Under the pieces are notes generated by a model. That model had not been told where the DNA came from. It did not search any database and worked only from the letters and a program-made list of their open reading frames with translations. From Silene latifolia (taxonomy: Eukaryota > Streptophyta > Magnoliopsida > Caryophyllales > Caryophyllaceae), in contig NC_133537.1 in assembly GCF_048544455.1 (NCBI RefSeq), forward strand, positions 18,785,541-18,849,540: a stretch of DNA of 64,000 nt. Reading direction: 5' to 3'. Position 1 is the first letter of the stretch. Each line of letters begins with the position of its first letter. Of the stretch, positions 54,483 to 64,000 are shown piece after piece. The position numbers were made by a program, and so were the translations under genes.

Positions 54483-54918
54483 AGTGATTGTATAATCGTG
54501 TCTCATTCATATCATTGGCATGTTGCATATTATTTATCATGTCGTGTCTTATGTTTATTTATTGAAACTGGCGTGTGTGTGTCTGTGTAAATTGTCACAT
54601 ATTTCCGGGGTGGCCTGTGTCAATCCATATGATATTTCCGATCATATGGGGAGCAGTTTGAGTACATGTTTTGCTTGTTGACGTGATCGAGGTTCGGGCC
54701 GCGCTTTGGACTTGGAGTCGAGTACTTGGATAGTTGATAGATAACATATATAGTAGTCATGAGTTGTATCATTTATTCATTTATAGTTATGTATTCCACT
54801 AAATACTTTATTTATATTAATTGTTTCTTAATTGCAACTTCGATTTCTCCACCTCGGGAAACCGAGATGATAACATCTCCCAATTACCTTGGCCGAGTAA
54901 GAAGGAGGTGTTACAAAG

Positions 54919-54930
54919 TGGTATCAGAGC
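54919..54930 (+). other. E6 primer-binding site (tRNA-Met)
   Basis: TGGTATCAGAGC starts 3 bp after the LTR end. Spacer and following bases (GACGATTTTG) match E1. Confidence 0.95.
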
Positions 54931-56331
54931 GACGATTTTGAAACCTAAACCAATGAACCAAAATGAACCTATGTTTGTCTAATAAAATGAACCCTACATT
55001 AGTGCAATAGGAGATCGATTTTGGATGAGTAGGCGCCCTCATATCAAAACTAATGCTTATTGTCTCGGATGGTCACTACGTGGGTGGTTATGAGTATGGG
55101 TGAACGCTATGTGGAACGTTGTATGGTTTCATAATTATGTGATAGCGTTAAGTTTCTTGCATGGCATAGTTGTTTCCAATGATGTGTGCGTGAATGTGTA
55201 TAGAAGTTTAATGCTTAGATTGATGTGAATAGCATGTTTAAGAATGGCTAACACGTGTTGGTATACTGATAATGGTTTCACTCTTTGAATTTACATTGCG
55301 TGCTAATTGAATGCTTATTAGTGTTATCGATCATCTATAATTAGTAATGGATGTTAGTAGAGTAACTACTAGTGCTACGGTAGTGTACCGGTAAGTAGGA
55401 TGACGTATGGACTAACTCGGGTGAGTCACGATAGCCGGTGGACTCCCGAACCTTCTCTATGTGTTGCAGGGACTTCATCGTTCTAATTCGACTCGAAATT
55501 TCAAGCTGTAAGCAATCACTCTAACGAGTGCGAGTCAGAACTCGGTCGAGTACAGTGCACTCAACCGAGTGGACCAATTTCCGGGAACTGGAAACTTCCT
55601 GGAAAATGAGGCACTCGACCGAGTGGACGCTGTAGCTGAAAAATTTACATGGGTTTATTTCCCTTTACTCATTTCTTATCTTCTTTTCACCTCACAACAT
55701 CAACATGGAAATTCCTCTAAAATCAATTCCAAAACTTCATTTTTGTAATTTGTCATTTGGGTTGAGTTTTCTACTTCATTTTCCGTCTCAAATCTCTTCT
55801 TAATTAGCAATGTAAGTAGACCATCTCCTCTCTTGTTTTCTCCATCTTAATTTGTTTAGATCTACATTAATTTGTCCAAGATTTGTCAATTATTTGCATG
55901 TTTTTGTTTAATTCATGGTAGTAAATAGCTTTCTACACAAATATCAAAGTTTCATGGCAATTTTGTCTCATAAATGGAAGAACACGAAAAAAGTGTTCTT
56001 ATGGTCTACAAATTGATTTTTGGTGCTTGTTGTTGGGTTTAATTGAACAACAAGAGCTTAACCTTTATTGTTAATGTTGGATCTATTCTTGTATGTGAAA
56101 ATTTTGTCTTAAATTTTCGAAATATAGGGTGTTCATGCCCAAATTTTGACTTTCCATGCATAAAACTTGTCTTGTTTCTCTTATAAAACTACTATCTTCA
56201 CTAGTAGTGTGGTACGTTGTCTTAAAAACAAAGATTTCATCATCGATTTTACCCAAAATTTTCGAACCAAGTGAGAATTATGAACGATTTTTGATTTCAT
56301 CTTAAATATGGTTTAATGTATTGTAAGACTA
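54931..56331 (+). other. E6 leader and internal noncoding, part 1
   Basis: No gene. Palindromes ACTCGGTCGAGT, ACTCAACCGAGT and ACTCGACCGAGT at about 55535-55625. A T-rich stretch with pyrimidine runs (55660-55850) and long AT-rich sequence follow up to the MITE. Confidence 0.7.
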
Positions 56332-56340
56332 TAATTTTAT

Positions 56341-57359
56341 GGGTTTTTTTGTGAAACACGACCTTTAAAAAAAGTTTTTTCCAAACACCACCTTTTAAAA
56401 AAAGTTTGTAAAACACAACCTTTAATAATTTTTTTTTTGTCAAACACGACATTTTGGCTGGAGGACGCAACATTTTGCAATGGGGTAACTTTCAGTTGAT
56501 GTTTGAGATAGCAAACGAGGTCGGTTTAAGGTGTTCTTGAACTCGTTAGAAAAGTGGAAATACAAGCTTTCTATGGGTTATAAGCACGATGGTCAAAGGT
56601 GGCCTTATGTGGGATTTATTGTTGTGTAAAGTAAGGCCGGTCGGAGAAGGTAACTATAAAGCGAGTGGTCATGGGGTATTTCGTGTGTCTTTAAATGGGG
56701 TTTGGATGTTTTGTTTGGTCTGAAATTTGGTATGTAGGTAAAGGGGAGTGTAAGGTAGGTCGTAGTTGTGTTCTTTATGGTGGTTGTTGGTTGCAATTGG
56801 TGGTTTGAGGTGAGTAAATTGACCCACGAAAAAAATCCTACTTTGGTTTTCTTCTGATTGTTTTTTTTACCTCCAATTTACTCCCCTCGAACCACCATAT
56901 GCAACCAACAAGCACCACAAACAACACAACTAAGACCTACCTTGCACTCCCCTCTACCTATATACCAAATTTCAGACCAAACAAATCATCATACTCCCAT
57001 AGTCCCATTCAAAGACCCACGAAAAATCCCATGACCACTCGTTTTACAGTTACCCTCTCCGACCAGCCTTACTTTATACGGAACTAGACCCCACATAAGG
57101 CCACCTTTGACCTTCTTGTTCATAACCCCTAGAAAGCTTGTATTTTCATCTTTCCAACGAGTCCAAGAACACCTCAAACCGACCTCATTTACTATCTCAA
57201 ACATCGACTGAAAGTTACTCTATTGCAAAATGTTGCGTCCTCCAGCCAAATGTCGTGTTTGACAAAAGGAAAATTATTAAAGGTTGTGTTTTACAAACTT
57301 TTTTTAAAATGTTGTGTTTGGAAAAAAAAATTCTAAAGGTTGTGTTTCACAAAAAACCC
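56341..57359. mobile_element. Mutator-like foldback MITE (1019 bp)
   Basis: Ends GGGTTTTTTTGTGAAACAC and its reverse complement, with arms of about 480 bp pairing along nearly their whole length around a short centre (about 56820-56890). A perfect 9-bp target duplication TAATTTTAT (56332-56340 and 57360-57368) is the size expected for Mutator-like elements. No gene inside; the weak open frames on both strands are mirror images of one another. Arms differ by scattered substitutions. Confidence 0.92.
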
Positions 57360-57368
57360 TAATTTTAT

Positions 57369-60215
57369 TGGGGAATTGCTATAAAATGGTTTAAATCAAA
57401 AACATTTTCCGTCTCAAAGGTTGACAAATTTCCCGAAAATGTGTGACAACTATACATAAGCTTTGATTTTACGCTAGTGACGTAGTTCACTTACTCCTTA
57501 TTATCCTAATCTTTGATTATAATGCCTTGTTAAGTCGCACATGAGAGATTTATGTGTCTCAAACTTTTTCGAAAATGGGTTTTGATTTTTACAAAGTTAG
57601 GTTCTTGTCCTAACTGATTCTTAATACTTTGAACTTGACTTATAGTGACATGTGCCATCTTATGTCGAATTATTCCGTATTAAAGATTTCAAGAAATTTG
57701 AGACAAATTATCGTTATGTTAAAGTTTTAATATAGGAATTCACATTTGAGTCAAGTTTGAGTAAAATTGCATAATAAGGAAGAGCATTATACAAAGTTGG
57801 TAAAGTTGCTAGAGTTGAGTTTTGAAGTTGCATCATTTTACAAAGTTCATCATATTTCAAGTGTGCTATTAAGACAAGTTTGTGGTTTGATTAAAATACT
57901 AAGGAAGCCGTGCCGAAATTTCTTTAATTCTATTTTTCCGGGTTAAGTAAACTTCATCTAAATGACAAGCTCGTGTCAAGGGTTTATTTTAAAGTGTTGG
58001 TCATTGATTTAAGCGTTGGGACAATTTTCTATCCATTCCAAGTTATATTTGATTTTTACCTCTTCCGTATCCGTCCGGATTGTCTTAATTCTCATCACCC
58101 CATCTGGGATTTGACATGTGAAATGGGTTCCGTAGCATGTCGAGGCCATCAAGAAACGCGAGGAGCAGCCAAGCAAGAGATACTCGCCAAAAGCCGGCGG
58201 TACCTTCGGTGATTGAACCCCCGGGATCTCCGAGCATAGAGTTTGTGTGTGAGCCCAATAGAATGATTTTCTCACCCTAGCCCTTAGGCATATGTCTCCG
58301 ACAAGATGCGTGGAATTGGGTATAGTCATCAAGTTTGGGAATTGAGAACACTAGTAAGGTATGTGGCCTATACAAAGCTTTGAGTTGAGTGAGTTGATCA
58401 TGAGAGACAACCCATAGATGATGAGTGGAGTGCGACTAAGGTTGGATATTTAGCGGTTGTTCGGACTCGTAGTTAGTGAACGGAATTTGAAAGACATGTG
58501 AGGGTGATCCTTAGTGAATAGGACTCGAGTATTTTGGTTAACATATGTTTGAGTCGGGATTTGTGGAATGATGAGGGAATAGTGAGGTACCGAAGATTTT
58601 AAAAAGGAGAGTGATAGCATGAGTTGTTGATAGTGGTTGGGGTGTGAGATTGGACTTAAGAAATGGTATGAATCGAATAGATGCTGACGAAGATTTATGA
58701 GACCGGAATATGAGAGAGAGCATTAGAACGAGAAACGAGTTGGGAATTTTATAAGTTTTGTAATCCGACGTTCAATAAAGAATTTGTTACAAGTTTCGGG
58801 TGAACCCTTGTGAGGAGGTCGTGTTGTTAGACATGACGTAAGAGGGATGTGTTTGAGTTTTAATAATTGGGATATATAATGGTGGAGTTGGTTTTACCAA
58901 GTTTGGTTTTCGCGGTTATGAGAGTAAGAGTGTGCTACGTAATGAGTGTGGGTTTAATCATGTTGTTAAGAGATTTGATCACTTGTGTTATATAGTATGA
59001 CCGCTTAAGCTAAGTGTGTATGCATGAAGTGTGAAAGTAGTTGGGTGAATGATATTATAAGATGTTATTTGTAAATTCGTCTTTTAATTATTACGCGAAA
59101 CATTCATGGTATGCATGGTAACCTCGTTGTAGCATTTGTTTGGGTGATGATGATGTTATTATTCCTTAAGAATAATCAGTTGTTAGGGCCGTGTTCACGA
59201 CATAGTATAAAGTGTTATGTATACCAATGTGACTACTGACTATTGTGTCACACTACGGTGTGGTTGTTGGTGACGGTATGGTTATACCGTCGCCGGTGGT
59301 GGGGGAGGAGATGGAACGATTGTGAAAAGAACTATGAAATAGCATGTTTGTGTTGGTAATGTAACTCAGATAGTTTATCTTATGATGTCGTAATCATGGC
59401 CATAAGGCCAATACTTATTTACATTTGGTTGTTGAGTAGTCTGTTAGTCACCCGTTGACACTGGCTTGCATTTATGTACTAGAATAGACCAAGTTTGAAG
59501 CAATTGCAAGTGAGGCACGAATATGCCCTAGTGACACTCGGCCGAGTGCGCCCTGTACCCGACCGAGTGCCTTATGCTCGACCGAGTGGCCCATTCCACT
59601 CGATCGAATGGTCTTCTTTGACCCTTGTTTTGTCAATACTCGACCGAATATCAGTCGTATACCCTTGTATTATGATTTATAATAGTAGACTTGTGTTTAG
59701 ATGAGCATGATGACCCTATATGGGTGTTATTTTGTGAATTGTGTATGTTTGACCGTATTACGTGGCATTTTGCTGTTTAAAAGTAAGATTAAATGAAAAT
59801 TGTTATGCGACATGAGAAATTTGATGAGGATGTGATAAGCTTGCATGATGCATGTTACTTGCCGCGATTTTATTTTATGATAACGATGTCCATGTCATGT
59901 GATGGGTGTAAATTATATGTCATATAGTGGTCATTTGCATGATTGAGTATGCTAGTCTTCCTTATAAACGGAAGTGTCGATGATGGATGAAAACGAGTAT
60001 GGAAACACATGTGTGATCATGTGGGGGATTTGACGCAGTACATACGTGACATGGTATATGCGGAAAATGGAAGTGTTGAATATGATGAGTCACATTACGC
60101 GTAATTTTGGCGTTTCTTAATTGTTTCATGAAGTCCATATATTCTTATGGATTGGATGCACATTCATGTGGTTGTGTGAGATTTGACGTGACATATACAT
60201 GTAATAATGTTGAGT
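57369..60215 (+). other. E6 internal noncoding, part 2
   Basis: No recognisable gene; open frames such as that on the minus strand at 58009-58332 have no domain I recognise. Palindromes of ACTCGGCCGAGT, CTCGACCGAGT and ACTCGATCGAAT type lie at 59535-59648. The rest is G/T-rich and featureless. Confidence 0.6.
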
Positions 60216-60227
60216 CGTGCTGCGTGA

Positions 60228-60268
60228 TATATATATATATATAGATATATATACATACATACATATAT

Positions 60269-60338
<70 letters not shown>

Positions 60339-60465
60339 GTGTATATATATATATGTGTATATATATATATGTGTATATATATATGTGTATATATATATAT
60401 GTGTATATATATATATGTGTATATATATATATGTGTATATATATATATGTGTATATATATATATA

Positions 60466-60516
<51 letters not shown>
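60228..60516. repeat. Microsatellite (TA)n with TATATG/TGTATA variants
   Basis: About 290 bp of TA repeats interrupted regularly by ATAC, TATATG and TGTATA. From 60340 to 60470 a GTGTATATATATATAT-like unit of 14-18 bp repeats about nine times, so it is a higher-order pattern and not a plain dinucleotide run. A (CA)n tract follows at 60517-60538. Confidence 0.95.
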
Positions 60517-60526
<10 letters not shown>

Positions 60527-60538
60527 ACACACACACAC

Positions 60539-61102
60539 GTGTATCACCAACGTCAGTCGAGAGTTACTTATGAGATTAGAAATTGGAACCGTGGGTTTGA
60601 CTTCGTGCTTTGACCTTCGGGAGACCCATAGACTAAGACTTATATTAACGGCATTATGAACATACGAGATTCGACCTTAGACTAACTTGTGTAATAGAGA
60701 AACAGTTAGTAAACCCGGGAAGTGGTGGCTTGTGGAATTAGATGATGAGTCCTTCGAGAATACATCATGAGGCTTGACAATTGAACTTCGTGACGAAGTT
60801 CTCTTTTAGGGGGAGTGAATGTAATAATTCGGAAATTAAGGAAAGAGAAACTACGGAATGAGAGAAAGTAATGAGAGTTGAGCAAAGAACTTTGGGATGA
60901 GTACGATAAACATGTGTGGTTAATAAGAGTGATAATGACAATAAGAATCTTGACAGAATTTACGATAGAGAAAAGGACAACACTAATGGCGAGAGAGTAC
61001 TTGAGAACCGGTAATGAGACAAAAGGGAAGCTTGAGGAATAGTTGTGAAAAGAGAGAGTGAGGCGAACTTCGGGGACGATGTTCATGTTAAGGGGGGAAG
61101 AT
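60539..61102 (+). other. E6 3' internal tail with two LTR-border-like sites
   Basis: No gene. The sequence GAACTTCGTGACGAAGTTC followed by TTTTAGGGGGAGTGAATGTAAT (60786-60829) resembles the usual end of a Gypsy internal region, and a similar GAACTTCGGGGACGATGTTC...AAGGGGGGAAGATTGTAAC recurs 280 bp later at the true 3' LTR border (61103). Confidence 0.6.
61089..61102 (+). other. E6 polypurine tract
   Basis: TAAGGGGGGAAGAT abuts the 3' LTR start TGTAACACCCG. Confidence 0.88.
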
Positions 61103-61439
61103 TGTAACACCCGTATATTTTGGGACCCGCAAAGGAACCTTGGGATGCGTGATAGGACCCTCGGGTTTGATGAATCTACTAGGGAGTGAAGTATGACTAT
61201 AAGTGGACCGAGTATAACCTATACTAGACTTAGTGGAGTTGTTATAATGTCCGCCTATAGAAGGGTCGTCTTAAAACTGTCATAACTTGAGAGCTAGACA
61301 TGGTATTGATATGATTCCAATTGTAAGTGATAGCTTTTTCTCTTATGATGCCAACCGTACGTCACACGCCCCAAATTACCAAGAAACGAACGAGATATGA
61401 TTGTTTTATGAAAACTGGTCATTGCTGAGAACTGCATTA

Positions 61440-61531
61440 TACTCGACCAAGTGAGGGTCACTCGATCGAGTGGACTCGGCACTCGATCAAGTGTCTGACA
61501 CTCGACCGAGTGGACTCGGCACTCGATCGAG
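61440..61531. repeat. Palindrome array in E6 3' LTR
   Basis: Five copies: ACTCGACCAAGT, ACTCGATCGAGT, ACTCGATCAAGT, ACTCGACCGAGT and ACTCGATCGAGT. Differences from the consensus and from the 5' LTR array fall almost only at the central or CpG positions. Confidence 0.92.
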
Positions 61532-62440
61532 TGCACTCTGGGCAGACGGGTTTTAAACCCGCAAACCTCCCTTCTCCTATTTCATTTCTATCTTCTTCCT
61601 TATCTCTCCAAACTCTCTCTCTTCTCTCTAAAACCCTCACAAACACCATATTAGGGGACTCAATCTTGGATTAGAGGATTTCTCATCTTCTCCTTCATCC
61701 TTTTACTTTGTAAGTTGAGATCTACCCTTTTTCTAGTCTTATGAACCCTAACTTTTGAGGGTTTTTTAATTGGGTTGATTAATTAGTAATTATTGTTAAT
61801 ATATGGGTAATTAGTGGGTAATAATAAGGGGTTTTGTGTTGTATTATAGTATAGGGTGATTTGTGATAGTTATTATGTGATTTATGTAGGATGAGACGGT
61901 TTTATGAGATGGATACTTGGTGATTTCGACTAGCTTATGGATTATGCTAAAAGGTAGGTTAATCCTACTCGGTTTCAGTAAGTTTGGATGGTTACATGTG
62001 TCATTAGTATGTTGTCATTGCATTATAACATGATTGTTGTGGTTTGTCATTGGTGGTCTCATGTTCTTGTTGAGAATCCATGGTAACATGATAATGAGTA
62101 ATTAATGTTTGTTGGTACTTGAGGATTTGGGTGAGTCTCATATGTGTTGGTGATGCATTATAACATGATATTGGATTGTGATGACTCGAGAAGTCGGTAT
62201 TTGAAATATAAAGAAGTATCTTGCATTTATTATGTGTGTCATGTGTATTGGAGGATATGACGACTTGTGATTGATTGGTTGTTGTTGAGGAGACGGAAGG
62301 CGGTTGGAAGACCGTCTTCCGTTTGGGTCGCCTCTTGGAGCTTCTCACTCCAAGAGGGATGTGCACATTAATGACTTGAGTTACGGAGGGACTCGTGTGG
62401 TTAAGGCACGACGTCTGGCAGGGGATCCTGTTGGCTTCCA

Positions 62441-62601
62441 GACCCGGTACGTCTGTGCGTGTCCCGGTACCTTTGTGTTAGGTGTAGTGTCGTGGGCGTG
62501 TCCCTGGCACCGGTGGTTGTAGGTACGTCTGGGCGTGTCCCGGTACCGATCGATGTGGTTGTGGGTACGTCTGGGTGTGTCCCGGTACCGGTGTTGTGAT
62601 T
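62441..62601 (+). repeat. Minisatellite in E6 3' LTR
   Basis: About four imperfect units of GGTACGTCTG(G/T)GCGTGTCCC plus spacer; the 5' LTR has about three. Confidence 0.85.
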
Positions 62602-63041
62602 GTATAATCGTGTCTCATTCATATCATTGGCATGCTGCATATTATTTATCATGTCGTGTCTTATGTTTATTTATTGAAACTGACGTTAGTGTGTCTGTGT
62701 AAATTGTCACCTATTTCCGGGATGGCATGTGTCGATCCATATGATATTTTCGATCATATGGAGAGTAGTTTGAGTACAGGTTTTGCTTGTTGATGTGATC
62801 GTGGTTCGGGCCGCGCTTTGGACTTGGAGTCGAGTACTTGGATAGTTGATAGATAACATAGATAGTAGTCATGAGTTGTATCATTTATTTCATTTATTCA
62901 TTTATGGTTATGTAATCCACTAAATACTTTATTTATATTAATTGTTTCTTAATTGCAACTCCGATTTCACCGCCTCGGGAAACCGAGATAGTAACATCTC
63001 CCAATTACCTTGGCCGGGTAAGAAGGGGGTGTTACACCTAC

Positions 63042-64000
63042 AATGAACTGGCTCCATACTTACCTCTAAATACAGCAATTTCAGAATTGGAAAGTAGGGT
63101 GTCAATCTATATTTTTTACCAAGAACAAACAGTTTCCAAGTTCTATAAATAAGTATGAATATTTCAGCAATGGAGTTCTCCCATAACACTCAAGCAACAT
63201 CCAAGAAAAATATTTTAAGCCTCTAAACCCCTCAAAATGACTCAACTCATTATGCTAAAACAGTTTAGACATGCTAGCATTCATATGTTTGGATTCCTTG
63301 ACTAACATGTATGAAATTGCACCCAAATGAACAAGACTAACTTGTAACCTTATCAACATGTAAAAATGAAAGTGAGCAACTGATTAATGACAAGTTATAC
63401 CTTCCAAGATGTTGGCTTTGAAGGGAAAATCAAGGCTCGTACAAGAGGTCGGGTTTGGTGCACTTAAGTATGGAACACCCCAGGGTCCTCCTCTTGCTTT
63501 ACCCTTGCTTGAATCCCAACACATCTCACCCTCAAAGGAGATTAAGAACCTATCCACCTTAAGGCTTAGAGGTTGCTGCTACTTCTTATTTATGGATAGC
63601 TCTAATGGACTCAAGTAAATGCTTGAGCAAGCACCAAGTTTAGCCTCGTGCTCTTTCTCAAGAAGGACTTGTTTAGAGTGTGTAGGTGCTGATTGCTCCT
63701 CCCCAACTATTTTTATGGCTTTTAAACTGTCCCATTTAGCTAAGACCTCATGGTTTTTAGGCCTTGCTAAACTCTTCTCATCACAGAAAGCCAACTCATG
63801 CAACTCACCATATGAATACATCATTTCTAAGCTAATTCTTCTAACAATTTCAGGTTTCAAGCCATAGTAAAATCTGACTCCTTTTTGGACAGAATCAACT
63901 TCTTTGTCACATAAAAAGTATAATTCCTCAAACAATTCAGCATATTCATGAACACTTAAGGAATTTTGTCTTAGAGCTTTAAATTCATCTTTCAGATTAT
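63042..64000 (-). mobile_element. E5 internal region, right part
   Basis: Minus-strand element continuing off the right edge. It carries gag (63579-64000) followed, leftward, by about 540 bp without coding signal up to the E6 insertion. The 5' LTR would lie beyond base 64000. Confidence 0.65.
63579..64000 (-). pseudogene. gag: E5 gag, C-terminal part of capsid (partial)
   Basis: The frame is open to the window's right edge. Its first residues in view, NLKDEFKALRQNSLSVHEYAE, followed by LFEELYFLCD..VRFYYGLKPEIVRRI, are the classical end of the retrotransposon gag capsid domain (F..L.Q...SV.EY...FE.L......RF..GL...I). A Lys/Glu-rich linker (HSKQVLLEKEHEAKLGA) follows. No zinc knuckle is seen before the frame ends at 63579. 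It would build the particle shell. The rest of gag is off-window. Confidence 0.8.

Larger units (their letters stand above)
53036..54915 (+). repeat. E6 5' LTR (1880 bp)
   Basis: Starts TATAACGCTCGC where the 3' LTR has TGTAACACCCGT, and ends GGTGTTACA. A palindrome array of CTCGA(C/T)CGAGT type at 53373-53469 lies just upstream of the symmetrical GGGTTTTAAACCC (53481-53493), the only TATA-like element nearby. A minisatellite of GGTAC..CTGGGCGTGTCCCGGTAC units lies at 54372-54482. Confidence 0.9.
53036..63036 (+). mobile_element. E6: large LTR element with no recognisable coding region
   Basis: 10,001 bp. LTRs at 53036-54915 and 61103-63036, tRNA-Met primer site after the first, polypurine tract before the second, near-perfect 5-bp target duplication. 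The 6.2-kb internal region contains no recognisable gag, protease, RT or integrase and no open frame of note, so it behaves as a LARD-type non-autonomous element, presumably mobilised by a relative of E1. It hosts a 1-kb foldback MITE and a long TA-rich microsatellite. By eye the LTRs differ by several percent. It sits in E5. Confidence 0.88.
61103..63036 (+). repeat. E6 3' LTR (1934 bp)
   Basis: TGTAACACCCGT...GGGTGTTACA. Aligns with the 5' LTR throughout. It is about 55 bp longer, mainly because of one more minisatellite unit. Palindrome array at 61440-61531. Confidence 0.92.

Noticed and set aside
53976-54506. 176-codon minus-strand frame in the E6 5' LTR
   Set aside because: The 3' LTR copy does not keep it intact (62004-62366 is shorter), the composition is low-complexity and the minisatellite supplies much of it.
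56605-57204. Paired short frames MQPTT.. and MQPTS.. on opposite strands
   Set aside because: They are the two inverted arms of the same MITE seen from either strand.
60126-60659. Overlapping open frames of Tyr/Ile repeats on both strands
   Set aside because: They are translations of the TA microsatellite in every frame and carry no protein signal.

Overview
This is plant nuclear DNA, intergenic and almost wholly made of nested transposable elements. Plant-type LTR retrotransposons (initiator-tRNA-Met and tRNA-Asp-like primer sites), an L1-type LINE, CACTA, hAT and Mutator-like DNA transposons, plant SINEs and one nuclear tRNA gene (present twice) support this. A Tat-lineage element with a gene antisense to gag-pol recalls Retand of Silene latifolia, so a Caryophyllales host is my best guess, but it is not proven. 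I find no host protein gene I would defend.

Layout. 1-2874: Ty3/Gypsy element E1 (minus), gag and 5' LTR only; the rest lies off the left edge. 2875-5114: unassigned old repeat DNA. 5115-6717: LTR and polypurine tract of a second Gypsy element, E2 (minus). 6718-8528: unassigned DNA, a tRNA gene (7666-7739) and two SINE-like segments. 8529-19684: Tat-lineage element E3 (minus) with gag, protease, RT/RNase H/integrase and an antisense gene that an L1 LINE (9865-11819) interrupts. 19685-22670: a second copy of 6283-9251, the trace of a tandem duplication of about 13.4 kb that also duplicated the tRNA gene. 22671-25612: unassigned AT-rich DNA and a hAT remnant. 25613-27293 and 49170 onward: a CACTA element split by E4.

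27294-49164: E4, a Tekay-like chromovirus of about 10.4 kb before nesting, swollen to 21.9 kb by four later insertions: an Athila-like element without pol (N2, 32269-39107), a solo LTR (N3, 40883-42665), a Copia-type solo LTR (42723-43766) and an inverted solo LTR of the N3 family (46951-48691). Each has a perfect 5-bp target duplication, so the order of events is readable. 49482-50042: a foldback MITE. 50808-64000: a minus-strand element E5 that shows gag and a probable 3' LTR, interrupted by the 10-kb element E6 (53036-63036). E6 has large LTRs, shows no recognisable gag or pol, and hosts a 1-kb Mutator-like foldback MITE.

The most unusual signal cuts across the elements: arrays of a short CG-containing palindrome, ACTCGATCGAGT and variants, occur in E1, N2 and E6, which include two different lineages. 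They lie in the LTR, mostly shortly upstream of the TATA-like box, in leaders, in 3' noncoding DNA and even in a coding region. Other LTR families here carry their own family-specific inverted motif in the same place. This looks like a recurrent promoter architecture of plant LTR elements that merits a systematic test.
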